Source of the DNA: Vitis vinifera
Taxonomy: Eukaryota; Streptophyta; Magnoliopsida; Vitales; Vitaceae
DNA length: 64,000 nt
NCBI RefSeq assembly: GCF_030704535.1
Contig: NC_081818.1
Span: 28,373,001-28,437,000 of the forward strand
Direction: 5' to 3'
Below the pieces are notes generated by a model. The model searched no databases. It was not told the origin of the DNA and worked only from the letters and a program-made list of their open reading frames with translations. Both the position numbers and the translations under genes were made by a program. Of the stretch, positions 21,566 to 34,147 are shown one piece after another. Positions within the stretch are counted from its first letter, which is position 1; every line of letters starts with the position of its first letter.

Positions 21566-24500
21566 TTACATATTTGCGGTTGATTCTCTGATTTCTTCCA
21601 AGGAGATGGTCTGCAAAGCCAGAGAACATTGCACTTGTAAGTAGTGGGAAAACCACAGTAAAACTTCAACAACAACATGGAATATTGATGCAGTAGATCA
21701 GTTGCAAGGATTTGGTAGGTTTTTCTTCAACAAAATATATGCACATAAACAACAGGGAGGTTCAGTTCTCTCTAATCCATTATTCATACATGGGACGCGC
21801 ATAGAACTACATCACTTCCCAAGTTCATGACTTCTTGATGACGAGAAACCATTCCATAAATATGAGATTATGCAACATCATATCATGAAGTAGAATGACA
21901 GTGGGAGTGCATAAGATCTCTACTAAATTGTGATGCTAACTTTTCGTTCAATTTTATTCATAAATTTTTTTAAGTAAATATGCTAAAATGAGAAAATGGG
22001 CTATGGAGTTACCTGATCCTGGCCAGCAAAATCATTATCAGGAGTGAGAAAAAGCATGCAGTGGCACTCCTTCCTGCCAAAAACAATATGATAATTGAAA
22101 CATGAATCCGCGTATTGAATAAAAATGATATTGCAATTAATGAAGAGGAAAATAGATGATTTAGCAAACAAGAAAAAAAAACTCAAACTTCACATACAAA
22201 GATTCAAATGAGTTTAACAATATTGTAATTATGAAGCCACACTCAGACCCACCAAACATTCATCTTCCATTTTGGGAACAGATTAAGCATTCTTCACATG
22301 TATTCTACATTAGTACCTCATCCAAACCCACCTCAGCAGCATATATCACTTCTATTATTTCAGTCAAGGGCATTATACCAACATGAAATAAGTTTTGTAA
22401 CACATCCAGACAGGACAAGCAACAACGTTCCTTGTAGCCCTAAATAGTACTGAAGTATCCTGAGTTCTGTGACTCACAGGTTCCCTTGTTTTCATTTTAG
22501 TTTTACACACAACAATTTACAGAAATCAGAAATCCTAATGATTGATAGTCTGGCTTCCTTGCTTTTTACTTCTGAGAACTTAGCTTTAAGGGTTCATCAA
22601 GGATTTTCACAAGAAAACTCTAGTCAGCAAATCTTCATCCTTACAGTTCAATCATAGGCATCCCACCGCATGGTTTAATGTATTTAGGGCCACATGTACC
22701 ATAAAATCATAAGCCAATCTGTTTTCTTTTTCTACCTAAACCCATATTCTTTTTAGCTTTCATCAAGCCGCCATCACATCCTCAAACTAAACCATATAAC
22801 TACATAGTCATACTAGTTCATTGAAGGCCCCCACCTTTGCAGCTATGAAGTCCCTACAATTAACAATGACAAATTCAAGTTCCTTTTTGTTGCCAAGCCT
22901 GTCCTGCATAATCTTAGCATTCCAAGGTTCAGCTGGTTGCATAGACATCAATAAAAAGGAGAACTATGCTTTTCCTGAAGGTGCAAAACACACAGTTTGT
23001 CCATAGCACCCAATGATGTAGAAGGTAACATGCTATGATGAACATACACCATATAATTTTTGTCTCAACAACACAATAACAACAATCTTGAGTCAAGATT
23101 GCTACTTCTAGTTTTGCAAGTCAGTATGGCATAATCTAGAAACTAGCAATGAAACGAAGAAACTGCATGACAAACAACTTCATGATATTCTTCACTTATC
23201 CTCACACTGAAAAGGGAACCTTGACCATGCTCATCATCCAAGAAAAATTTGTGCACTATCTACAATAATATTGCATTCACTTCATCAAATAAGGATATAT
23301 CTACCTCTCCCTCATGGGAACGCATGGACAGTTCCAAAAGCCCTGCCCTGCCTCAGCTGCTTTGTCATCATAATGCCTGAAATACAATGGATGAAAGCTT
23401 AGAAAACTAGAGAAAAGATGAATATAGAAATATACTTGATTCTATTCACCATTTTGGAATTTAAATACAAGTTTAAATGAAGGCAAGAAATTTGGGTGAA
23501 AAATAGATCACAAGAAATATTTACCTACAAGGACAAAGCGGTGCACCTAATGAATCTTTGTGATCAGCCAATCCCTGTTTCCATCCAAGGTGAGTATAAG
23601 TTACCCTTGAATGACATCTAATGAATGTCAATAAAATTAGGAATAAGGAAAGAACCCATTTCTAACATTATGTAATCAGATTTCAGGAAAAAAAATGCTT
23701 TAGACATAATTTATGTTCCATCATGTGCATTGTTATCAAGTAGGAATCAAAACTTTAGCAGAGTCGATTACTCAAATGCATGGAGGAGCATTCACCAATA
23801 GAGCTAATGATTTATGATCCTTTGCAAGCAAGATTGAGTTTCACCATCCAGGAGAACAGTCAGGCAAAGTCAATTACAAAAATGCATGGACTTCATCAAT
23901 AGAGAACATGTAAGATCTATGATCCTTTGCTATGAGTTTTTAGAAATAAGAAATTAGCAATGTCAAGTACATAAATTCAGCAAGTGGTTCATTGAGAAGC
24001 ATATAATGATCAATCAGTCCATTACCATGACCATGCAGATATGATAAATATATGAAAAGCTCCCACCGTCCACCATGCCAATTTGATGTTAGAATCTCAC
24101 TGAATTGAAAGAACAAACTTGATGCTAATATGCTATTATACTTTCTAAATTCTCATTTCTTGATCAATTTTGTTCATACTTAGATGCTTAGGAATTAGAC
24201 ATGCATACTCTAACTACATGTAATAAAATATTTGATAGAGCTTCAGTGCTGCACCTTCAGATTTCAAAAGTTTTATCTTAGAGTGGAAATTGATTAAAAA
24301 ATAAATAAATAAAGGAGAAGAAATAAAAACCAAGAAAGAAAGACAGCATACTGCCAAATCTATCTAAAGTGAAAAAAGGAAAAAAAAAAAAAAAAACCTC
24401 TAGGTTTGGTTTACCGTGCAAGCTGTATATAGAAAAAAGCTTATGATGACATAAATTGGAGATTCCTTCTATTGATCAGGGAAAAACGGGTTTGGGGCTG

Positions 24501-27500
24501 AGATAGTTAATGTGGATCCAATTTTCATTTCTTTAGTGAAAATGTCTGTTCTAGTAAATGGCACCTGTACAGTGCTCTAGATGTTTAAGGTAGGGGTATT
24601 GTCTTTCCCTTATCCGTTTATCCTTGTTATGGAGCGTTTCAGTTGCCGAATCTCTAAACCTATGCAGGGAGGCTTATTATGTGTGTTTATGGTAGAAGCT
24701 GGAGGGGGGAGAAGAGTTGCATGTCTTGCATTTACTGTTTTGCAAATAACACTATCTTTTTGTGAGGCTAATAATATTGAGCTACTAAGATATTGGAAAT
24801 AGGCTGATATGCTTTGAACTCATAACAAGTTTGAAAGAGTTAATGGTGGGTTCTTAGTGGGATAGGAGGTAAGCCACAAATAGTGAGGTGTTGAGGCTTG
24901 AGGGGGAAGTGGAGAAGACTAGGGGGGTTACAGAGTTAGGGATGGAGCAATAAGGAGCACTTCAAAGGGACCCTTGCAAATGAGCTCTTGGGGATCTTAA
25001 ACTAAGAAAGGTCTTAGTCCTCCTCTTCTTGTTCTCCTCATAAATAAACCTTTGTACCTTTTATATAGAGGTACAATGTTGAACCTCATTGGTTAGTGAG
25101 GCTCAACTAATGCGAGGCCTCCACAAATTTGTGTCAACCAACTCTTGTACCAACATCTTTATGCTCACAGTGCCATGTGGCACTAGATGACAGTGAGTCC
25201 CTCAATGGTGACATTCCCCTCCCTCCCTTCTCAATCTAGTTGAAATGGGTTTGATGCATACACAATATATCCTACCCCGACGAGCCTCCAATTCCATCTG
25301 CCAAACTAAGGCCCTCAACCTATCTCAAGAGCTCAATGGTGGGATGGCTAAGCCCACCACCAAGGTGCAACAGTTCCATGCATACACAATCTACTTCACA
25401 TTGTTTTTTTCAGGTATATGACAACTAATATAACTAGAATGAAGAAAATGAGGAAGATATTTTTTTTTTAAATAAACCCTCAACTATAAGAAGCAAGCTA
25501 GTTTGAGCAAAACTAGAACACAAAAAGAGTCATGCTTCATATTTTAGGAAGAGTCACTATGGATGCTAAAACTCCATCCCCCATATAAATGTGACATATT
25601 AGTACCTTGCATCACACATAACACTACCTTTCTATTAACATGATGTGAGGTGGCTTGACCTTCTAACCACAAACACCAGGTCACTTTGGATGGCCTTGCC
25701 CATAGGCCACTAGATCATTCCAATGTTTCCCTCATTTTTAAACCTCCTTAAAATTCATTACATATATACCATTTCAATCCTATTCTTTTGGATCCTCTCA
25801 AAAAGAAGACATTTCTCCACACTCATTTACCCCTGCAAATGGCACACGCCTAAGCCCATCCCTTTCTTTTAAAGTATTTCACATTCTTCTCTAGCGAAAA
25901 GAAAATGTCAGACCAAAAGCCCATGACTAATTCACTGGATGGTTTTGGCTAAAGAGGTTCCCTAAATACCACCACAACAAACAAGGCATGATGCTAATGA
26001 ATAGGTGGGAGCTTCCAAACATCCTGCCAAAGAAGATTATTCCCCTTAATTTTCTCGAAAATAATAAAAGTATGCCTAGACTCAAGTATAGGCATAGAGT
26101 GCAAATGTGTATCTAGAAACCAACTTTGTCTAGTCCCCATATCTTAAAATAGAAGAAATCAGGCACCTACATGCATGGACATGACATTCATTATTGAAAT
26201 TTGACCATATTGTCAAGAGAATCTAGCTATATATATACATTATAGTAATTACAGCCATGAAAGAAATGTTAATAAAAAACAACATAGATATTCACAGGTG
26301 ATGATTCCAATGGTTACACAGCAGAATACTACATTCAATCATTAAACAACTCCTCAATCTCAGCCATGCCTCAAGTTTGAAGATACCTTATCTGCTAAGA
26401 ATTTCTTCAAAAAGACTGAAAACAGAATTGACAGGCTAGTAAGCTAATAACAAGCATATTATTAACCACGGTTTCATACTGCAAAGTAAGATGGATACCT
26501 TAATGACAACAGAAGTGACTCCTTTATCAACACAGAAATATGTTCCTGACTTACGAGCGTATTGCTCTGAGAATTTCCTCATTATCTCAACAGACTTATC
26601 CGATGGTTCCACTGAAAGAACAAACAACAGGCTCTTAAATTTATGTAACAATTATCCCTATAACTGAAGAGGAGAAAAACAAGAGTGTTGCAATAAAATA
26701 AAAAATATAAGATGCAATCTTAACAACCAAAACATCCAAAAAAATAAAAACTCCGCAAAGCAGAAGAAGCTTAAGTCGCCATGTACAGGCTGTAAAACTC
26801 AAGTAATCTCGTCCGAACTGACAAGTATAAAATTGATTTGCAACATGCTAGTAAAAATCTCCTGTGTTTATTTCAGTGTGCCATATGATACATTTATAGC
26901 TGAAACAGAGTAGTCTTCCAATATATATACATAAAACTTCAATTACGATTCCTATAATTCTTTCATTTTCAAAACAAATCATCTCGTTAAAGAAGACATA
27001 AATATAATAAAAAAAGAACCACTAATTGCACAAAACATTAGCTCACTATATTTTATATCATTTTCCCCAGAAACCAATCCTAAAATGCACCCATCGATCA
27101 TTACTATGACTATTTTTATTAATTTTCAGTTTCAGTTTCTCTAAGAGCCAAATTGAAGAACTTCCTACATCAACCGTGAAATTCTCACACAAATTTTGTC
27201 CCACTAGCAGTATCTTACTATTCCAACAGCAAAACTTGTCTCCGCTCCCACCCTCATGTTTAAACTGTATAATCATCAATCAATCCTCACAAAAATAAGC
27301 CAAAAGAGAAAAGCAAAGAAAAGAAAATTGCAATGTGAAAGGCCCCACATAGGAAACAAATCCAAAATGTTTAAATGAAAACCCCAGAAACAAAATCCCA
27401 AAAAGGCATTAAATTCAAAAACAAAAACTGAAATTCAGCAGCTGAACTTTAGGGTTGCGAATTCAAATCCTACAATCCAAAAAAAAAGGGGAAAAGGTAA

Positions 27501-27613
27501 GGAGAGCTGCTGTCACCTTTGGCTCGGATTTCAGGGACGTGGCGGACACGTCTGGGAGGAGATACGAACGAAGAAATGCCAAAGGCATAGGAAGAAGACG
27601 CCTGAAGACTCAT
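21566..27613 (-). CDS. FTRC: Ferredoxin-thioredoxin reductase catalytic subunit, chloroplastic
   Basis: Six exons, 27517-27613, 26499-26611, 23525-23574, 23305-23376, 22013-22073 and 21566-21610, join in frame to 145 residues, the usual length. Residues 1-32 are a Ser/Arg-rich chloroplast transit peptide. The mature part starts VEPSDKSVEIMRKFSEQYAR. The diagnostic cluster CPC-X16-CPC-X8-CHC is complete (C84, C86, C103, C105, C114, C116), with a further conserved Cys59 in TYFCVDKG. These bind the [4Fe-4S] cluster and form the redox-active disulfide. The enzyme passes electrons from photosynthetically reduced ferredoxin to thioredoxins, switching Calvin-cycle and other stromal enzymes on in light. 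It acts with the variable subunit FTRV, encoded elsewhere. Intron 2 is 2.9 kb and contains a LINE reverse-transcriptase relic. Confidence 0.98.
24490..24800 (+). mobile_element. LINE reverse-transcriptase relic in FTRC intron 2
   Basis: The plus-strand reading at 24581-24802 includes LSFPYPFILVMERFSCRIS, a decayed form of the LINE segment seen intact at 43.8 kb as [18 protein letters not shown]. Next comes LAFTVLQITLSFCEAN, in place of the (F/V)DDTL-FCE active-site segment. The catalytic aspartates are lost and frames are broken. It lies antisense to the FTRC transcript. Boundaries are approximate. Confidence 0.6.
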
Positions 27614-29091
27614 TCTGAAACCGATTCCTGGAACACCCAAACTGCGGAAAACCTCTGTTTCTGTGAGAAACTCCTTTTATTTTCAATTTCTTAATTTCTG
27701 ATATTTATTATTTATTATTTTAAAGCCCTGCCCGCCACTCGTTTAAAATATCGGCGATTTCTGGGAGAAATTTACTGAACCACTCGGCTAGCCACCCGAT
27801 TTACCCGGGTCGGGCCTCATCTCAACCAACTAAACCCACCTTTGAATTGGACTTGAAAAGGAATATCTAAACTCATGGTAAACCCAAGAACTAACTTTCA
27901 GCCTTTGTGGGAGAGTGAGACTATTAGTTATAGTAGTTGCTCATTTGAATTTTTGGTCAAAATAGTCCTTCACAAAAGCCCTTCTAAATTTTATATTCAT
28001 CCCACAAAAATAAGACTTCAATTAATAATTAAGGTTTCAGTTCAAAAATAAAATCGTAATTATCAATTAAGATTTCAATTCAAAAATAAAACTACAATTG
28101 GTAATTGAGTTTTTATTTTTTTATTGAAACTTCGATTGAAAATTGACATTTTGTAAATTTATCTTTTTATTGATTTTTATTTTTTTATATTACTTATTTT
28201 ATAAAATAAAAAAAAATTATATAAAAATTAAATTTTTGGTTAAAAAGGAATTTAAAAACTATTTATAAAATATATTATAGAATAATACTAATATGTATTA
28301 TTTAATTTAAATGAATTATTTTTATAAATTAAATCACATAATATAAAATTTAAATATTTTAATCATGAATATTATTAAATATAAAAGAAATTTCATATTT
28401 TTTAATAACAAATATTGAAATACAATATAATTTATGTTTTAAATAAATATCAAATATTGAAAAATAATATATCTTCCATTTCATTTTTTTCTTCATTTTA
28501 CAAGTTAAATATTAACATAATATAACATATTACCTTATAATATTGAAGGATATACTATATCTTTAAAAATGATATTTTAAAATACACATTTCATATCCAA
28601 TATTCTATGAACATGAGATCTTAGGAGGCTTGACCTTGGTTCTTGTGAGATTTGTGGTTGAAAAAGAGTATAAAAAAAGTGCAATAATTTTCAGACAAGA
28701 TTTGGATCTAACCTGACTTTGAAATAATTAAAGAAAAGAGTAAGCAAGTAAGCCATCAATGATCTTTTTGGGTTAGAATGAGCAGTTGGTTTAGATGCTA
28801 ATGAGTTGTAGATTCAGGAATGAACAGTCTTATATTACAGAAGAGGGTGGCGTGCTAGTCTTGGATGATAAAAAATTTAAAAAGGACAAGTGGGTATTAT
28901 TAAAGGAAAGGGTGGGAATTAGAGCCATGAAAATTAACTCAAAATCTCTAGAGTTTGCCTAGCCACATGGTAAAACGCATTCTAAAGATCTATTGTGATA
29001 AGTTGAAGTCAATTTCCAAGCCTTAATTGTGTACATCTGGCTTCGACCGAAGTTGGTGTGATGTATTACATTGAATAGAAGAAAAAGTTTA

Positions 29092-29122
<31 letters not shown>

Positions 29123-29217
29123 GTTTTTTTTAACTAAGTAAATATGTTTTAAAGCTGTGAAAATCTTTTAAACTCAAAATGAATAATATCCAAATGATTT
29201 TGATCTCTCATAATCCC

Positions 29218-30360
29218 ATAGAACACAACAAGAATGTTATGTCTGCATGAATAGGGAAAAACCTTGTAATAACATCCCTTTTATCTAGATGATAAAAGAA
29301 AAAAACTTTGTTGATTATAATTTGATGAGCTTAACAAAAACCAAACCTAACTCCTAATTAAATTTTATAATGCTCATAAGAAATCCTCCATCACCTATTT
29401 GGTGTTTTTTGATAATTGACAAATCGATCAGATCATTGGTGCATTGAGCTGTCATATGAGTTGACACTAAAGAAGTCAATAAGTGAACCCCTTGAAAATA
29501 TGGTTCTCAATGTAAGTTTTTAAACTTTCTATAGAACAGAACAAGGATATTGTATCTGTATGAATAAGGGAAAATCTTATAATAATATCCGTTTTCTCCA
29601 TAGAATAAAAATATGTATATTTATTAATTATAATTTAATGAGCTTAACCAAAACCATGTCATTAGTGCATTAAGCTACCATATGGGCTCACACCAAATAA
29701 GCTATGAGTGAACCCTTGAAAACATGATTCTTAAGATGAGTTTTTTGTGAAACACGATAAGGATGTTGTATATGTATGAATAGAGAAAAATATTATAATA
29801 ACATCGTTTTTCTCCAAAAGATTAAAAAAAAAACCTTATTAATTATAATTTGATGAGCTTAACAAAAACCAAGTCTAACCCCTAATTAAATTCTATAGTC
29901 CTTATAAGAAATTTTTCATCACCTACATGATGTTTTCCAATAATAGACAAACTAGGCCATTGGTGCATTGAGCTGCCATATGGGTTGACACCAAAGAAGC
30001 TAGTGAGTGAACCCCTTGAAAACATGGTTCTTAAGGTGAGGTTTTAAGCTTTTTGTAGAATACAATAAGAACATTGTGTCCGCTTTGAATGGGGAAAATC
30101 TTGTAATAACACCTCATTTCTTCAAGGATAAAAAAACCTTATTAATTATAATTTGATGAGCTTAACAAAAACCAAACCTGACCCTTAATTAAATTTTGCA
30201 GTGCTAGTAAGAAATCTTCCATGACCTATATGGTGTTTTCCTATGATAACAAACCAAGCCATTGGTGCATTGAGCTGCCCATACGTGGCTGACACCAAAG
30301 AAGCCAATGAATGAACCCCTTGAAAATATGGTTCCGAAGGTGAGTTTTTAAGCTCTGTGG
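29218..30360. repeat. Four-unit diverged tandem repeat array
   Basis: Units at about 29218-29530, 29531-29746, 29747-30054 and 30055-30360. Each contains, in order, TATGAATAGGGAAAA-like sequence, TTATAATTTGATGAGCTTAA, CATTGGTGCATTGAGCTGCC-like sequence, and GTGAACCCCTTGAAAA. The basic unit is about 306-313 bp; the second unit has lost about 95 bp internally. Divergence is roughly 10-20 percent by eye. There is no coding capacity. Confidence 0.85.
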
Positions 30361-32868
30361 ATGAAAATTTAACCATAACCTAGCTACATATTACCCCAGT
30401 TTTTAACCAGTTTGGAACTTGTTTTTCCGTATCAACAGATTTCCATAGCCCTACAAATCCTTCTGCCTCCTTGACTTCCGAGCTTGCTTTTCTGCTCATA
30501 CCATTTTTATTAAAAACTTTCTAAATGATTCGATGAGGATTTTGATTGGTTTCTTGACAATGTTATGATCAAAATGTTTCATAGCTGCCAATTGGTTTAG
30601 CTATGAAAATATAGATCAATTCAATAAAATTGGTTTAGCTACCAATCATAGAGGATTGGACCCTCATTTTTTAAGTTTCATAGCTATGAAAATGTTAGAA
30701 AATAGTATGAAAGGTGAAGGGAAAAGTAAAAACTAAAATTCAAATTCTAAAAAGCTCAACAAATTCCCCAAAGGCTAAAAGGTATATATGCCCATTAACA
30801 ACTCTCTACCTTATTTAACTGCATCTCCCTTCCTTATACATGTGAAAATTTTAGGCCAAGGTTCATTTCATGTTGAACCGCCCCTTTTCTCTATCACTGT
30901 GTAATGTATATACTCTAGGTGAACCATCAACTTAGAACAATACAGTCGGTATCATCAATTCCTTTCCCAGTATTTGGAGGATAAAGACAATGCTTTATGA
31001 AGAGGACTGCAGTCAAAAAATTGCTAGTTCAGATGGAGTTTCTGGTGTAAAAAAATCATGGTGGAACAGCTCATTGATAAAGCCAATAATCATGAACATT
31101 AGCTTAGTTCTGATATAACTCGGAGATAACCCAACTACACTAAGGTCCTTTCTGGGTTTAGCATTTTGAAATTGCTTTGTCATGATTTCAACTCTCAAAA
31201 AGCAAGAACTTAAGAAAAAAAAGTACTTCTAATATGCCAAGCAAAAGGTGAATCTTCTAAAGGTGTCATGATTAGATCTTACGGATCCCCAGTAAATAGA
31301 AAGTATAAGCTCACAGACTTCATCTTCTCCTTTAATTTCATCCTCAGCATATTGATCTTAATTTCCTTGGAGATTTGCAATCACTTAAGAATGCTCAGAA
31401 TAGCTGCAACAATATTAAAGAGAGAAAAAAAAATTCGATTTGTTAGATCTTAAGCCAGGATGCAAAGAACCATACATTTGTTTCTGGTGTAGTATGCATC
31501 TTCCTGGCCAAAAAGAAACCCAAAGCTCTCTTCCAAATTGTTTTTTCTCAAAAACCCCATTTGTGGGTGTGAATACAGGCACTTGTACTGGTCATATTGA
31601 ACTGCAAAAAGCCTAAAATCAATGTTTGCTAGCTTGCATGCATATTGGGATTACAACACAGTACACTGGCATAAAAAAATAAAATAAAATTAGAGGAGAA
31701 TTTTGGAGGATTTCTTGGTGATGATGTTATTGGCAGACACAATCATCATTATCAGAACATTAATTATTGTTATTACCATTAATATTATTATTTCATGAGA
31801 TAACCAGTCTGGGCACTCGGTGTTTGGGTTAGTGGAAGAAGAAACTACTCATGTTAATGGGAGATTGTCTGATGAGCCTAGCTCAAGTTCAAAATAAACA
31901 TATCAAGAGTCATAGAGATGAAAGCTTCTGTGTTAGAATCCATTTCCTGCATAGAATCATATGATCTGATAGATGGTAAGCAAGCAAATCCAACCCAAGA
32001 GAACAGCAAAACCCTAGCCATACAGATGTGGTATAGTACAGATCTGCTTGATAAAGGCATGCAGTTAAGATATGTCTCAACAATCGAAGCGTAGAAAACC
32101 CAGCAAAATAAAAGATTGTTCATGATCTCCAAGGATATACAACATCTATTTTCATATCACAAGTATGAAGCTTTAGATCCATAAGCCTCCAAATTAGCAG
32201 TGAACTTGCACCAACACAGTATGGAAACAAACAAGGAAAACGACACAAAAGCAGGCAAGAAAATTCTGAAAGAGAGAGAGAAGGATCAGAGAAGGAGAGC
32301 TGTTCCATTACAGTGGCTTTTTTTTCTTAGCCATCTCATCTTTGATAACCCAAAAGCATACCCAAAAAACAAAACCATCAAAAACCCTTATATAACTAGA
32401 GAGATCTATGATGTTTATGTAAAGAGAAAACGATAAAAAGAAAAACCCATGTAGGCAAAAGGCTGAGAAGTAACAAATGATCGGACCAAGATGCTTGATT
32501 CCCCAAAAGAAGTGATTTTCGAAGCGTTGAAAAGGAGAAAGACCCTTCACTCAAAACCCAAAAGGGAAGCCACGGAAGTGAAAGGTGTAGGGGGGTTTCC
32601 CTTCCCTTCTCCTACTTCTACTTCATCTTCTGCTTCTTCACCCAACACATGCCCATCTTTCTTTCTCTTTCTTTTTGTTCTTTCCCCTCTGTTGTCGCAG
32701 ATAATGATGATGGGTGGTCTGTGATGATGACGGTGGTGGTGGAGGAGATGGTAGCGTCGTGGGAGCAATGATGGCGACTGAGAAGGTAAGGTGGTGAGAG
32801 AGGGACGACATGATGATTGCTTTTGGGCTCTGCTGGCGTTGAAAGAAAGGAAGGAGTTTCAAGTTTTC

Positions 32869-32897
32869 AGAGAGAGAGAGAGAGGGAGAGAGAGAGA
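32869..32897. repeat. (GA)n microsatellite
   Basis: An AG repeat of 29 bp with one interruption (GGG). Read on the minus strand it is a CT-rich tract of the kind common in plant 5' leaders. Confidence 0.9.
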
Positions 32898-33635
32898 ATT
32901 ATCACTCATCATCATCATTCCCGAATACATAAAAAACCCCAAGACTATCTTTACATTAAAATATGGATTTGGTACTCACTGTTATCTACTTCCAACCCCA
33001 ACTTCACAGCGCGTGCCGCTAAAAGCTCAAGTCATCGACTCATCCATGTGAAATCTTGAATAATTTGCATCCTAATTTCTAAGTTCTAACACACAACAGT
33101 GATCAACTCATAGACTTTTTGCCCTTCTCTTGAGTCATTGCTTACCGTTACCAACATACCACAGCATCCCTACTGCCCCCATCTCCATAGCATTTTTTCA
33201 TTTTCTTCATCTATGCCAAATTTTGTCCGGTAGATTCATGAGATTTTTCTTCTTTATATATTCTTTCTTGTAGGGTAAGAATTAACTTCGCCAAAAAAGA
33301 CTTTATTTACTATCCAATCACTTTGCAGCCCTGCTGAAACACATGCAAGGAACAATCTGTAACATGGGAGTCTAGTATGGATGTCAACGTTAAATCCAAA
33401 TAGGTGACCCAACGTTACACAGCAAGTGAAGCCTTGTTTGGTAATGTTGTCATAAAAAATTATAATTTTTTTGTCTATAATAAAGTATATGTAAGAATTT
33501 GAAAAAATAAACATAGCTTCCAAAATGTGCTCTTATCTGCTGCATGTCGGGTTGCATCATTGGGCTCTTGTTACCTGCTAATTTGAATTTGTGGGTAAAT
33601 ATTTGATTTATGTAATGGAAACTAAAGAGTGCAAT

Positions 33636-34147
33636 TAGAGATGACAATGGGATAGGTTTTTTTGGGTATCCGTCCTGTCCCGTCCCGTCCCATCCCTAAT
33701 GAGACATGGTTCAATTTTAATAAACGGATTTGAGACAAGTTTGAGATTTTTTTTTAAATCCGGGACAGATTTGGGTATTGCCCAGTCCCGCCCCACCCCA
33801 CTCCAATTATATATAAATTTAATTTTAAAATTAAATTAAATTAAATTAAAATTTTTATTTTACTATTTTTAATATATAGATAATAATAAAATAAGTTATA
33901 AAAAATATAATTATTTAATTATTTATAAAATATATTTATTTTAATATAATTAAAACTTTTAAAAGTATTTTTTTTAAAAAAAAATTAAACCGAACAGGAC
34001 GGGACGGGTATTAGAATTTATCATACTCGTCCCGTCCAAGTCCTGTTTAATTATTTAAATGGGATGATGATAGGAATTATTTTGAACAAAGGGGGCGGGG
34101 TGGGGATGAGGGCGACTCGTCCCGAACCCGTCCCGTTATCATTCCTA
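33636..34147. mobile_element. hAT-type MITE, 512 bp
   Basis: The left end TAGAGATGACAATGGG and the inverted right end TAGGAATGATAACGGG form 16-bp terminal repeats with four mismatches. Flanks AGTGCAAT (33628-33635) and AATGCAAT (34148-34155) are an 8-bp target-site duplication with one mismatch. Subterminal GTCCCGTCCC/GGGACGGG repeats can pair across the element, and the centre is AT-rich. It cannot encode a transposase, so it is non-autonomous. Confidence 0.85.

Noticed and set aside
32478-32505. miR166-like text (TCGGACCAAGATGCTTGATT)
   Set aside because: Only the first eight and last four bases fit miR166; internal insertions break it, and there is no complementary arm nearby to form a hairpin.
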